DNA from: Nitrospina sp.
GTDB taxonomy: Bacteria > Nitrospinota > Nitrospinia > Nitrospinales > JACRGP01
DNA length: 64,000 nt
Assembly: GCA_024648695.1 (NCBI GenBank)
Contig: JACAVV010000014.1
Coordinates: 1 to 64,000 of the forward strand
Reading direction: 5' to 3'
Part shown: in pieces, positions 53,134-62,616 of the stretch
Layout: every line of letters starts with the position of its first letter
Numbering within the stretch: the first letter of the stretch is position 1
The notes under the pieces: generated by a model
The model's database searches: none
Told to the model about the DNA's origin: nothing
What the model saw: only the letters and a program-made list of their open reading frames with translations
Position numbers and translations under genes: made by a program

Positions 53134-53685
53134 TTATTTAAGGATTTTTACGGATTTCATGACAACCTTTTCCAGAGGGTTGTCTCTCCGGTCGCGTTTC
53201 ACGGCCACTATTTTATCGGCGACATCCATTCCTTTGGTCACTTTTGCAAATACAGTGTAGTTTTTATCGAGAAAGGTAGAGTCTTTGACCACGATAAAAA
53301 ACTGGGACCCTGCGCTGTCCGGATGCCCCGCACGGGCCATGGAAACGATTCCACGTTTATGGGGGATATCATTAAACTCGGCCTTGATCGTGTAGCCGGG
53401 GCCTCCGGTTCCGTCATTGGACCGGTTGTCGTCCTTGGAATTGGGATCACCGCCCTGGATCATGAAACCAGGAATGACACGGTGAAAGGTCGTGCCGTTA
53501 TAAAAACCCTTATTTGCCAGGTCCTTGAAATTTTTTGTGTGGCCAGGAGCTTCTTTGTTGAAAAACTCGATTTCTATGGTACCTAGGCTGGTTTCAATGA
53601 CGGCTTTTTCTCCAGCAAAGCTGGGTGAAATGCTGGAAAACACAAGGAATAGACCTACGAAGATGATTTTGATGGTTTGTTGCAT
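53134..53685 (-). CDS. Cyclophilin-type peptidyl-prolyl isomerase, periplasmic
   Basis: A 183-residue paralogue of the cytoplasmic enzyme with a signal peptide (1-24, ending SPSFAGEK). The active-site motifs FHRVIPGFMIQGGDP and SAGSQFFIVVKDST are conserved. RBS GGAGG. Gene order suggests a tandem duplication followed by gain of an export signal, giving one isomerase for each compartment. Substrates are probably exported proteins. Confidence 0.93.
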   Translation of the reverse strand: MQQTIKIIFVGLFLVFSSISPSFAGEKAVIETSLGTIEIEFFNKEAPGHTKNFKDLANKGFYNGTTFHRVIPGFMIQGGDPNSKDDNRSNDGTGGPGYTIKAEFNDIPHKRGIVSMARAGHPDSAGSQFFIVVKDSTFLDKNYTVFAKVTKGMDVADKIVAVKRDRRDNPLEKVVMKSVKILK

Positions 53686-53827
53686 GGATCCTCCGGGAAA
53701 AAAGATCTTTGAGGGTTAAATAGGTATGAATTACCATATTAAAAAATACCCCAAGGGAAGTCAAACCTAATCCCAATGGTGGCGAAAGGAATCTTGAAAT
53801 TGCCTTGTCCGGTTTGACACAATTCAG

Positions 53828-55978
53828 ATGGTTAAAATGATGTCGCCAAATCCAAATAGTTACATTTTCATAGAAAAATCCTCCCGTCCGGTTCGCGGAT
53901 GGGTTCTTAGGTTCCGTGATTGTTTTGTATTCTTCAACTATTTATTGGGTTTGCTGGCTATTTCTGCTTTAGCCAGTAGCGAAATTTTTCCGGATTTGAT
54001 AAGCATTGTTCTGTTTGTCCTGCTGGCGCTTTGTTTTTTCCTGGAACGAAAGCAGATTATTCCCATCGAGCCTTTCATAAAACTGGCGATCGCCAAATGG
54101 GCCTTACCTTTAATCCCCCTTCTTTACTTCGTATTTGGATTTCCCTTGCTGGAAACCGTAGTTTCGATATTGGTTCTTCTGGTTCTCTCCCGCTTTGTAT
54201 TCAAAACGGAGCTCAATGATTATTTGTACGGATATTTGATCTGCATCATTTGCTTGTTGTTGGGGGCTATTTTTATTCAGGACCTCATATTCGGTGCGAT
54301 CTTTCTGGCGTTCTATTTGTGTTTGGGATGTTGTCTGATGTTTTACAACATGATGGTGGAACGCGTGGGCAGTCACAGCCCACCCGACACCTTTCGTCCT
54401 GTTGGAGAAAACGAACGAACCAGTGTGTCCCTGTTGCTGGTTTCCAATGCGATGGTATTGGCCAGCCTGGTATTGACGTCGCTGATATTTTTCAGTTTTC
54501 CCCGGCTGGGTTTGGGGTTGTTTTCTCTGGAATCGAAATCGTCTCCTATCAGCGGTTTTTCTGATTCGGTGTCGCTTGGCGAGGTTGGGAAAATAAAACT
54601 GAACCCGGAGGTGGTTATGCGGGTGGAGTATAAAAAATCCGGTCGGCCTATTAAACCCGAAACGCCTGTGTTCTGGAGGGGCGTGGCGCTGGACCACTAT
54701 GACGGCACACGTTGGAGGTCTACCGTGGCCAATGAATGGCGAATTCGAAAAAAAAGTGTGGGAAATATCAAGCTGTTTTTGGTCAATCCTAAATTGAACG
54801 TGGTTCAGCAGGAAGTTTTCATGGAGCCCATTGACTCCGATGTGGTTTTCACTCAGGGAATTCCGATGGAAATCAACGGTTCGTTTCGTGGGTTAATAAT
54901 GGATCAGAGTTTTTCCATGCGAACGACGGATAAAAGGATCGGACCGAAACGTTTTTTTATTACGGCGGATATTGGCCGGCCCCGGTTCAGCTATGACCTG
55001 GTTTCTCCGGGATACCAGTCCGGAGTTTTAAAGAAATATTTGCAGGTTCCCAAAGATATCAGTCCCAAAATAGTCCGTTTGGCAAACGATTTGGGAAATA
55101 ATCGCCCTTCCCGGCAAGGCAAAGCGGAAGGGGTCCTGCAATATTTGAAAAATGGGTTCGGCTATTCCCTGGACATGGAGGAATCTTTTGGGAAGGACAG
55201 CCTGGAGCACTTTTTATTCACCCGCAAGGAAGGACATTGTGAATTATTTGCTTCGGCAATGGTTGTTTTACTGCGCCTGGTGGACGTGCCGGCCCGAATC
55301 GTCAATGGGTTTGTAGGCGTGGAGTGGAACGAAATGGGCAATTACATGATTGTGAGGCAATCTCACGCCCATTCCTGGGTGGAAGCGTTTATTCCCGACA
55401 GGGGATGGACCGTGTTTGATCCCACGCCTCCCGACCCCGGTGGTTTGCTGGAAGCGCCCGGTTCCGGGAGGTTTTCAAGAATGATGGATTTCATGAGGCT
55501 GAACTGGCAGAGATATATTGTCAAGTATTCGGTTCAGGACCAGGTGCAGGTATTGAACTGGTTTGAAGGGCAGGGACGCGACCTTATGCAATCATTTTCC
55601 AAATGGAAGGATTTGAATCGTAAAGAAATCCTGGATGTGCTTAGAGATAACCTGGTGTCTGGTTTGGGTTTGATGGTTGTGATCGGTGTTCTGGTATTAT
55701 TAATGAAACGTGGAAATTTTTTGGGGATGGGACGCGCTCCCAATCTTCCCTCGGTTACAATTTACCAGTCGATGTTGAAAAAACTATTCAAATATGGCCT
55801 GAAGAAAAAACCGCAATGGACTCCACGTGAATTTTGTTCCCATTTGGAGCCCCTGTCCCGAGAACAAAGGGAGATCGTTTTTAAAGTAACCGGTTTTTAT
55901 GAGAAAAGCCGGTTTGGCGCTTGCGAGCCGGAAGGACAGGAAACGAATGCGATTAAATATTCTCTGGATAAACTTTGA
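53828..55978 (+). CDS. TgpA-like membrane transglutaminase (DUF3488, transglutaminase core)
   Basis: A 716-residue inner-membrane protein. The N-terminal ~220 residues form about six helices (DUF3488). A periplasmic transglutaminase-like core follows with the catalytic cysteine in KEGHCELFASAMVVLLR near residue 470, histidine in SHAHSWVEAFI and aspartate in WTVFDPTPP. One more helix (about 615-633) and a small C-terminal cytoplasmic domain (DUF4129-like) end the protein. TgpA-type proteins are linked to envelope integrity, but the acyl-transfer or protease reaction is not settled. Confidence 0.88.
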   Translation: MVKMMSPNPNSYIFIEKSSRPVRGWVLRFRDCFVFFNYLLGLLAISALASSEIFPDLISIVLFVLLALCFFLERKQIIPIEPFIKLAIAKWALPLIPLLYFVFGFPLLETVVSILVLLVLSRFVFKTELNDYLYGYLICIICLLLGAIFIQDLIFGAIFLAFYLCLGCCLMFYNMMVERVGSHSPPDTFRPVGENERTSVSLLLVSNAMVLASLVLTSLIFFSFPRLGLGLFSLESKSSPISGFSDSVSLGEVGKIKLNPEVVMRVEYKKSGRPIKPETPVFWRGVALDHYDGTRWRSTVANEWRIRKKSVGNIKLFLVNPKLNVVQQEVFMEPIDSDVVFTQGIPMEINGSFRGLIMDQSFSMRTTDKRIGPKRFFITADIGRPRFSYDLVSPGYQSGVLKKYLQVPKDISPKIVRLANDLGNNRPSRQGKAEGVLQYLKNGFGYSLDMEESFGKDSLEHFLFTRKEGHCELFASAMVVLLRLVDVPARIVNGFVGVEWNEMGNYMIVRQSHAHSWVEAFIPDRGWTVFDPTPPDPGGLLEAPGSGRFSRMMDFMRLNWQRYIVKYSVQDQVQVLNWFEGQGRDLMQSFSKWKDLNRKEILDVLRDNLVSGLGLMVVIGVLVLLMKRGNFLGMGRAPNLPSVTIYQSMLKKLFKYGLKKKPQWTPREFCSHLEPLSREQREIVFKVTGFYEKSRFGACEPEGQETNAIKYSLDKL

Positions 55979-56086
55979 AAAAATAGAAACCAAAGAATCT
56001 TTTTTGAAGTTTAAGCTGTAAATTTAAAAGGTTGACAGTGTTTTTGGAATCATAAATAATACTTAAAAATTAGTTGGTTAATTCAT

Positions 56087-56110
56087 CCCGGGCAGGTACC
56101 CGGGTTTTTT
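56087..56110 (+). terminator. Terminator after the TgpA-like gene
   Basis: Stem CCCGGG (56087-56092) with CCCGGG (56099-56104), each self-complementary, then six T residues. It lies between the TgpA-like gene and the MobB-MobA gene. Confidence 0.85.
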
Positions 56111-56134
56111 ATTTCAGTCCTTTTAGCGCAATCC

Positions 56135-57265
56135 ATGGATCCTTACTGGGAACAATTCAAAACGCCTTTTCTTTGTTTCGCCGGCTATTCGGGAGTGGGT
56201 AAAACCACCTTGATTGAGCACCTCATCAAAAAGTTCAAGGAAGACAGTGTCCGTGTGGGTTACTACAAACACGATGCGCACCGCTTCGTTATGGATAAGG
56301 AAGGCAAGGATACCTTCAGATGCAACAGCGCCGGGGCGGGAATCGTCACCATCAACGATCCACGTCATTTCGCCGTAATCGCCAATGAGGATTTCAAGAA
56401 AAGGACCATTTCCCATGCATTGGAGCAGTGTGACTGTATTCTTATAGAAGGATACAAGCAGTCGCCCTTCAACAAGGTCGTTTTTCTGGATGCTGATGGC
56501 AATCTGCCGATTTCGGCAGAAGTGCCGCGAATCAAGGCCATGATTCACCAGGGCAAAGTTTCCGAAACGGTTGCAACGCAATTAAAGATTCCTTCGTTTC
56601 ACCGTGATGAAATTGATGCGATCTACCAGTTCGTCATGTCTCATTTTCTCAGTTGCACCTGCCCCCTTTACGGAGCTGTCTTTGTAGGAGGGCGGAGCAA
56701 GCGCATGGGGACGCCTAAATTCTCCCTGTCCTATAACGGAACTTCAGAAACGGAACGGATGGTGAGCCTGCTGTCCACCGTTTGCGAAAAAGTTTTTTTG
56801 TCGTCCAGAGCCGATCTGGACATGGGAGACCTGGGGGATTTGAGTCGATGTGAAAGGATTGATGACGAGCACGCCAATCTGGGGCCTGTGGGTGGCCTCG
56901 CTACCTTGATGGGGCGGTTTCCGGACAAGGCCTGGTTGATCACAGCTTGCGACATGCCTTTTCTTAACGAAGAAATTGTGAAAAACATCGTCGAAGAACG
57001 GGATCCCTTGCGCTATGGAACCAGTTACGCCCAAAAGGGCAATATGGGTTTCGAACCCATGTGTGCGATTTATGAACCCAAATTCATTGTGCCCTTATAC
57101 GAGGCCATGTCGAGGAGGGAGCTGTCGATTTCGAGGATCATGGGGGAACTGCCTTTTAAGCAGGTCAAGATTCCCGAGAGCGCTCGCCATCATTTTATGA
57201 ACGTGAACACACCGCAAGAATATGAAATCGCCCGCCACCAGCGCGAGCAGGAGAATACCAAATAA
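56135..57265 (+). CDS. MobB-MobA fusion: molybdopterin guanine dinucleotide synthesis
   Basis: A 376-residue fusion. Residues 1-170 are MobB, a GTPase with P-loop GYSGVGKTT at 17-25 and the helical element VGYYKHDAH. Residues about 180-370 are MobA, which adds GMP to molybdopterin: GAVFVGGRSKRMGTPK is the nucleotide-binding loop and ACDMPFL is typical. The two are usually separate adjacent genes. The product, Mo-bis-MGD, serves enzymes such as nitrate or nitrite oxidoreductases. The stop and the next ATG (MoeA) overlap by one base, so the pathway genes are co-translated. Confidence 0.92.
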   Translation: MDPYWEQFKTPFLCFAGYSGVGKTTLIEHLIKKFKEDSVRVGYYKHDAHRFVMDKEGKDTFRCNSAGAGIVTINDPRHFAVIANEDFKKRTISHALEQCDCILIEGYKQSPFNKVVFLDADGNLPISAEVPRIKAMIHQGKVSETVATQLKIPSFHRDEIDAIYQFVMSHFLSCTCPLYGAVFVGGRSKRMGTPKFSLSYNGTSETERMVSLLSTVCEKVFLSSRADLDMGDLGDLSRCERIDDEHANLGPVGGLATLMGRFPDKAWLITACDMPFLNEEIVKNIVEERDPLRYGTSYAQKGNMGFEPMCAIYEPKFIVPLYEAMSRRELSISRIMGELPFKQVKIPESARHHFMNVNTPQEYEIARHQREQENTK

Positions 57266-58476
57266 TGAGTATGATATCGGTCACAGAAGCTTTGCAGGCC
57301 ATCCTTCCTAAAATTCCTGGCAAGGGAGTTGAAAAAATTCCTATTGGTGATTCTTTAGGCCGGGTGTTGGCCGAAGATATTATCGCCCGCCGGCCCAATC
57401 CGCCTCTGGATAATTCGGCAATGGACGGATATGCATTGCTGGCGGAGGACATTCAATCCGCGAGCCCCGAAAACCCGGTGCCGCTTAAGGTGCGTGAGGA
57501 AATTCCGGCAGGGGTCGAAGCTAAAACGACACTCAGGTCAGGTGATGCCATGCGCATCATGACAGGAGCACCGGTTCCTAAAGGAGCTAATGCAGTTATC
57601 ATGCAGGAGGATACGAAGCGTGATGGCGATACGGTTCTGGTAATGGATAAAGCCGAGGTGGGTGAAAATATCAGGCTTGCCGGTGAAGACGTTAAGACGG
57701 GTGAGGTTGTCATTCATAAGGGGACGATTATTTTACCGTCGCATGTGGGCATGATGGCTGTTGTGGGCCGGTCCAATATTTTTGTGAGTCAGAGACCCAG
57801 TGTGGGAATTTTGTCCACCGGCGATGAAATTGTAGACCTCGATGAAGTGCCACACGGACCCTGCATATATAATAGTAATGGTTACATGTTGGCGGCGCAG
57901 ATACGTTCTGCCGGAGGGATTCCCAATTATCTTGGGATTGCCAAGGACAAGGAAGAAGATCTGATGGAAAAATTTCATTGGGCCTTGCAATGTGATGTGG
58001 TGGTGTCTTCAGGCGGTGTCTCGGTAGGTGATTACGATTTGGTCAAAGCCAGCCTTAAGAAAATGGGCCAGGATATGGTATTCTGGAAAGTAGCGATGAA
58101 GCCTGGAAAACCTCTGGCATTTGGAACCATCGCCGACAAGCCTATCTTCGGATTACCGGGAAACCCGGTGTCCTCCTTTGTGTCCTTTGAGCAATTTGTC
58201 AGGCCGTCACTCCGCAAAATGATGAACTGCAACCAACTGTACAATAAAACCATTCAGGCACGCCTCACACGTTCGGTAAAGAAGAAACCAGGCCGATTGC
58301 ATTTTTTGAGTTCAGTGGTCGACTGGAAAGACGGAGAATTCAGCGTCACCCCAGCGATGGAGCAAGGATCCGGCATATTGAAATCGGCGATGAATGCCAA
58401 TGGCTTGATGGTCTTTCCCCTGGAAGCTTCGAGTTTGTCTGAAGGCGATACTGTGTCTGTACAACTTTTGGAATGA
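57265..58476 (+). CDS. moeA: Molybdopterin molybdenumtransferase MoeA
   Basis: A 403-residue enzyme that inserts molybdate into adenylylated molybdopterin. Typical motifs: PLDNSAMDGYAL near residue 50, MTGAPVPKGANAVIMQED near 95, ILSTGDEIVD, VVSSGGVSVGDYD and GLPGNPVSS. Domains I-IV are all present. It starts in the stop codon of MobBA (TAATG) and is followed with a four-base overlap by the FG-GAP lipoprotein-like gene, so the three genes are one operon. Confidence 0.95.
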   Translation: MSMISVTEALQAILPKIPGKGVEKIPIGDSLGRVLAEDIIARRPNPPLDNSAMDGYALLAEDIQSASPENPVPLKVREEIPAGVEAKTTLRSGDAMRIMTGAPVPKGANAVIMQEDTKRDGDTVLVMDKAEVGENIRLAGEDVKTGEVVIHKGTIILPSHVGMMAVVGRSNIFVSQRPSVGILSTGDEIVDLDEVPHGPCIYNSNGYMLAAQIRSAGGIPNYLGIAKDKEEDLMEKFHWALQCDVVVSSGGVSVGDYDLVKASLKKMGQDMVFWKVAMKPGKPLAFGTIADKPIFGLPGNPVSSFVSFEQFVRPSLRKMMNCNQLYNKTIQARLTRSVKKKPGRLHFLSSVVDWKDGEFSVTPAMEQGSGILKSAMNANGLMVFPLEASSLSEGDTVSVQLLE

Positions 58477-60332
58477 GTAGAATGCAAAAGCACCTGATTC
58501 AAAGTTTAATAATCGTATTGAGTTTATTGATTGGAATCTCTGCCTATAGTGCGGATAGTACGGATTCCACCATTGAGCGCCTCATCAATCAAATTGATAC
58601 CATGTTTCCTCCTGTGGAAGGCTATGTGGTGTCTGTGGTGGAAGACGAATTGATGCTGGATTTAAAGCGGGGCGATTCGATTAAAATTGGCAACAAGCTG
58701 AAACTGATTCGTTATGGCGAGATGCTCTACCACCCCGTTACCAATAAACAGCTGGGCCGAAAGGAAAAGGAGATCGGTGAAGTTGAAGTCCTTAATATCG
58801 GTACCAACTTTACCCGCGCGCGAATCTTTAAACTGAAAGACTCTAACAAAGTTCAAAAAGGAGACGGCGTTCGGCTTCCCTTTAAAGAAGTTTCATTTTT
58901 AGTGTCGCCCATAAAAACCGATTCCAAATCCAAAGGTTCTATCGATTCTAATAAATTGATTTTATCGCTGGAAAAAAAGCTAAAGGCGCATCCCCGCTTC
59001 GATGTGCCTTCCTTTGACCTGGGAGTTTGGTTGCTGGATAACGGAATCACCATTAAGCAAGTCACTTCCAGTTCGAATCTGAAAAAGCTTAAGAGAAAGG
59101 TGATTGTCGATTATTTACTAGTGCCTGAAGTGCGTGAGGTACAGGAAAAAACTATCCTGGGTTATGAATTGATATCGGCAAAGAATGGAAAAACAGTGAA
59201 GCGTTCGCAGGTGTTGACGCAAAGTGTTCCCAAGGTCAAGCAAGGCGACAGGCCCGTGTTTAAAGGAGGATTGTTTCCGGGCAATCAGTTTATCGAGTTT
59301 TTAAATAAACAAGTGTTCGGATTTGAAATCGTTGACTTTGCTATAGGTGATGTCAATGGCAATGGCAATAATGAATTTGTGATCATTGACCGTTTTCGGG
59401 TTATGATATATAAATTCCAGGATAACAAGTTTCGCCGAGTTACTCAGGTAAAGACAGATCGAGGGCTCAGCCATTTTTTGTCAGTGGATGTGGCAGATAT
59501 AAATGGAAATGGAATTGATGAAATTTTTGTTACCAATCAAAATTCTGAGGATAGCCTTGGTTCCTTCGTCCTGGAAGCAGATAAAAGACAAAGGAAAATG
59601 GTGAGGGTTTGGGATGATGTGAATTTATATTTCCGTGTCATCAGGCCGTTTGATGAAAAACCCACCCTTTTGGCTCAAAATGGAGGGTTTACGGATCCAT
59701 TTCAGGATGGAATAAAAATTCTTGAAAGCCGCAATGGGAATTACCAAAAAAAAGAGGACTTGAAAACGCCCGATGTGTATGGGCTCCAGTTTATTTTATA
59801 TGGTCTGACCCAAACGCGAGTAAATTCAAGAAAACCAAACAAAACAATAATACTTGACAAAGATTATCATTTGCGGGTATATTCTCCGAGCGGCCGTTTG
59901 CTAGAAAAATCAGACGATTACTACGGTCACGATCCTCGTATTCTGGATTTGGGAGTTAAAGAAGATCCCTCTGGAGCAATCGTCCAGGGTAAAAAGGTGA
60001 GGTTTCGGGGGCGTTTAAATTTTGAAAAATTCGGAAAGGGAAGATTCCTTTTTATTCCAAAGAATTACAGGTTGGGTGGAAGTTTTATAGAGAATATGAC
60101 TGTGATTCAAAATAGTAGTTTGGTTATAAAGGAAGTTACCAGAGCCGGATTTGTAAACTATGCTGAGACGCCAAAGCAGACGGGATATATTTCCGGATTT
60201 CAAATTAATGAGGTCCCGGAAAAGAATTTAAAACAAATCCATGTTGCTAATGTGGATAATGGAGGACTAATAGGAAGTTTTATAAAAGATGCAATAAGTA
60301 CTATTTATACTTATAACTGGAAGCATCAGTAA
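58473..60332 (+). CDS. Secreted FG-GAP/VCBS-repeat protein with FlgT-like N-terminal part
   Basis: A 619-residue protein with a signal peptide (about 1-24, ending SAYSAD). Residues 40-130 (VEGYVVSVVEDELMLDLKRGDSIKIG) resemble the C-terminal domain of the flagellar protein FlgT. Later two calcium-type loops, DVNGNGNNEFVII and DINGNGIDEIFVT, mark FG-GAP/VCBS beta-propeller repeats. The start ATG overlaps the MoeA stop by four bases; an internal ATG at 58482 is an alternative. Its coupling to molybdenum cofactor genes is odd, and its role is unknown. Confidence 0.75.
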   Translation: MSRMQKHLIQSLIIVLSLLIGISAYSADSTDSTIERLINQIDTMFPPVEGYVVSVVEDELMLDLKRGDSIKIGNKLKLIRYGEMLYHPVTNKQLGRKEKEIGEVEVLNIGTNFTRARIFKLKDSNKVQKGDGVRLPFKEVSFLVSPIKTDSKSKGSIDSNKLILSLEKKLKAHPRFDVPSFDLGVWLLDNGITIKQVTSSSNLKKLKRKVIVDYLLVPEVREVQEKTILGYELISAKNGKTVKRSQVLTQSVPKVKQGDRPVFKGGLFPGNQFIEFLNKQVFGFEIVDFAIGDVNGNGNNEFVIIDRFRVMIYKFQDNKFRRVTQVKTDRGLSHFLSVDVADINGNGIDEIFVTNQNSEDSLGSFVLEADKRQRKMVRVWDDVNLYFRVIRPFDEKPTLLAQNGGFTDPFQDGIKILESRNGNYQKKEDLKTPDVYGLQFILYGLTQTRVNSRKPNKTIILDKDYHLRVYSPSGRLLEKSDDYYGHDPRILDLGVKEDPSGAIVQGKKVRFRGRLNFEKFGKGRFLFIPKNYRLGGSFIENMTVIQNSSLVIKEVTRAGFVNYAETPKQTGYISGFQINEVPEKNLKQIHVANVDNGGLIGSFIKDAISTIYTYNWKHQ

Positions 60333-60382
60333 TTTTATTTTTGCGTTAGAAATCAAAAAATAAAAAAAAAGTAAAATTTGGT

Positions 60383-60409
60383 TTGAAAAAAAAACCATTT
60401 GATTATAAT
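60383..60409 (+). promoter_or_regulatory. Candidate promoter of the porin gene
   Basis: A perfect -10 hexamer TATAAT (60404-60409) with TTGAAA (60383-60388) 15 bases upstream. It is followed by an AT-rich 5' leader and the strong RBS GGAGGAGG ahead of the porin ATG. The spacing is two bases short of ideal. Confidence 0.5.
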
Positions 60410-60469
60410 ATATGTCAAAAAGTAAGTTGTTGAAATAGAAAGGTGTATCCTAACTTGGAGGAGGTAAGC

Positions 60470-61984
60470 ATGAAAAGAAACTTTATGACCGCGGGGGCAG
60501 TTTTAGCAACTGCGATCTTCGTAGGGGCCACCTTGGGCAGTACCTTGGCCTTTGCGGCAGATGTAAAATTTGGCGGCCAATTTTTAACTCGATGGGAAGT
60601 GAGAAATCAGGATTGGTTAAACGATTCTGACGTAACAGATTTTATCGGGCAAAGAACTCGTTTGAATGCAAATGTAAATATGGATGACCGTACCAGTGCA
60701 TTCATTCAATTGCAAAGTAATCGTATTTGGGGTAACCCGACCAGTCGAACTGGTTTGGCAGTTCCAAATGACAACGATGCTTCTGTCGGTATCCATCAGG
60801 CTTATTTTACGTTGAAGAAATTCTTCGATCTGCCTGTAGATTTGCAGGTTGGACGTCAGGAAGTTGTACTGGATGGTCATAGATTGTTTGGTAATACTTT
60901 CTGGACCTTCGGTGCATCCACCCACGACGCGGTTCGGGTCAGCCATTCCGAAGGAAATCATACTTTAATGTATGTTTATAGCTTAGATACCGAATCAGGG
61001 GGAATCGAAGATGCCGCTGAGCAAGATATTCATATCTTTTATGGACAATTGAGAAAAGTCCTTGGTGGTGCATTCTCTGCTTATTATGCATATGTTAACA
61101 ATGATTTGGCTGATACAGATGGTGCCTTGGTTACAACCGGAACGGCAGTACCTGTGAATGGTGTTCCCACGGTATCGAATGCGGGTGTAAACTTTACGGG
61201 TGACACGGAAACCGATGGTGATATTCATACTATTGGATTCAGACAAGCTGGTACTTTGAAAAGTCTTTGGGACCTGATTTACCGCATGGAGTTCTACTAC
61301 CAGTTCGGTGATTTCGCATGTTCCGCAGCCGCTTGTGCCGGTGGTCAAACCGGTTCTCTGGACAGAGATGCTTTCATGGTTGGTGCTCGACTTGGCAAGC
61401 AGTTTAAAAACTTTTGGTGGAAACCAAAAATAACGCTTTGGTATGACTATCTGTCCGGTGACGATGACAGAAATGATGGTGACCATGGAGCGTTTAACAC
61501 CTTGGCAGATACCGGTCATAAATTCTATGGCTTGCAGGACGTATTCCTGGGTGTAGGTGGGTCTGGTGTTGCTGGAACGGGTACCAGCCACTTGGGTTTA
61601 CAAGATTTGGCTTTAAAACTCCAAGTCAGCCCAATGAAAAAGTTGACGGTTAAAGCTGACTTCCATGTATTCTGGACGGCTGAAGATGTTGACAGTACTG
61701 TAAATGCCGCAGGTTCTGGAGTTTCCTTGACCAGCGTCAATGGTATTGACAGCGATGACAGCCATCTGGGTGAAGAAATCGACTTGACCGTTAAATATGC
61801 ATACAATCCTTATGTATCCATTCTGGTTGGATACTCTCACTTCTTCGCTGATGAGCTCTTGGGAGCGGTTCAGGGCCGAGTTACTACTGACGACGGTGGT
61901 AGTGGTGGTGCTGTATCCCAGACCTTTGTATCAGGTGATGATGATCAGGATTGGGCGTACGTAATGTTTAATATGAAATTCTAA
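60470..61984 (+). CDS. Alginate-export-family outer-membrane porin
   Basis: A 504-residue protein from the ATG at 60470 (RBS GGAGGAGG). A signal peptide ends near FAADVKFG. The rest is a large beta-barrel with alternating polar and hydrophobic residues and an aromatic C-terminal end (VMFNMKF), the signature for outer-membrane insertion. Segments such as LNANVNMDDRTSAFIQLQ and LQVGRQEVVLDGHRLFGN place it with the alginate-export (AlgE-like) porins. A strong RBS and its own terminator suggest high expression. The substrate may be a sugar or anion. Confidence 0.85.
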   Translation: MKRNFMTAGAVLATAIFVGATLGSTLAFAADVKFGGQFLTRWEVRNQDWLNDSDVTDFIGQRTRLNANVNMDDRTSAFIQLQSNRIWGNPTSRTGLAVPNDNDASVGIHQAYFTLKKFFDLPVDLQVGRQEVVLDGHRLFGNTFWTFGASTHDAVRVSHSEGNHTLMYVYSLDTESGGIEDAAEQDIHIFYGQLRKVLGGAFSAYYAYVNNDLADTDGALVTTGTAVPVNGVPTVSNAGVNFTGDTETDGDIHTIGFRQAGTLKSLWDLIYRMEFYYQFGDFACSAAACAGGQTGSLDRDAFMVGARLGKQFKNFWWKPKITLWYDYLSGDDDRNDGDHGAFNTLADTGHKFYGLQDVFLGVGGSGVAGTGTSHLGLQDLALKLQVSPMKKLTVKADFHVFWTAEDVDSTVNAAGSGVSLTSVNGIDSDDSHLGEEIDLTVKYAYNPYVSILVGYSHFFADELLGAVQGRVTTDDGGSGGAVSQTFVSGDDDQDWAYVMFNMKF

Positions 61985-61998
61985 GCTCAATTAAAATT

Positions 61999-62032
61999 AA
62001 CCCCCGGCCCATTGGGTCGGGGGTTTTTTTTT
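61999..62032 (+). terminator. Terminator of the porin gene
   Basis: Stem AACCCCCG with CGGGGGTT (61999-62025), with an inner GGCCC/GGGTC pairing, followed by nine T residues. A second hairpin, TGCGCCC/GGGCGCA (62039-62056), with T residues, lies just downstream. Confidence 0.92.
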
Positions 62033-62056
62033 GGGGCGTGCGCCCGGCAGGGCGCA

Positions 62057-62310
62057 TTTTCAATAAATGCGGATTACGAACCAATATCATAAAATTAAAC
62101 CGGCTATAAATAACACACCACCATTGCCTCCAGGGGAAGCTGATATTTCCTTATCTATAATTCGGGTAAATTTAAGGGAAGGGTAATACTTCTGGTTGGA
62201 ATAAGAATTTTCTAAATGAAGGAAGGAATCATTTTAGTTTTTAAGAAAAGGAGGGGGGCTGTTGGTAAGCATAACGGGGGTAGAATACCCCCGAAAGGAA
62301 AATTCAAAGT
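62057..62310. other. Intergenic region between porin and rpoZ
   Basis: About 250 bases without a gene. A GC hairpin CGGGGGTA (62275-62282) with TACCCCCG (62286-62293) lies just downstream of rpoZ. It has no U-run in either direction and may be a weak terminator or processing site for rpoZ. Confidence 0.4.
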
Positions 62311-62544
62311 TTAGCCTGCAATTTGTTCAAGATCCATATTGCCTTCGATAATTTCTTTTAGGGCTAACTCATAAAAAAATTTGGGGTGCATATTTTCTTC
62401 ATCAACTTCAATACAGGGTAAGGCGCCTTTTTCCAATTGATGAATTCGCTGAGCTACCAAAATTGAAAGCAGGTAGCGGCTATTAACAACTTTCAAGGCA
62501 TCTTTTTCCAAATCCAGAATTTCCTGATTGTCGGACAGTCGCAT
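62311..62544 (-). CDS. rpoZ: RNA polymerase omega subunit
   Basis: A 77-residue protein that helps assemble and stabilise RNA polymerase. The motif NSRYLLSILVAQRIHQLEKG followed by a short acidic end and ELALKEIIEGN matches omega. RBS AAAGGAG. In many bacteria it is co-transcribed with gmk or spoT; here the flanking genes differ. Confidence 0.9.
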   Translation of the reverse strand: MRLSDNQEILDLEKDALKVVNSRYLLSILVAQRIHQLEKGALPCIEVDEENMHPKFFYELALKEIIEGNMDLEQIAG

Positions 62545-62616
62545 ATATGATTTTCTCCTTTATGATTTATCTGAATTCTAATGTTTTAAAGAGTGCTTGT
62601 CAAACCAAGTAAAGGA

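Noticed and set aside
54110-54697. A 195-codon minus-strand frame opposite the TgpA-like gene
   Set aside because: It is the antisense of membrane-helix coding DNA, giving a His/Gln/Arg-rich shadow with no start context.
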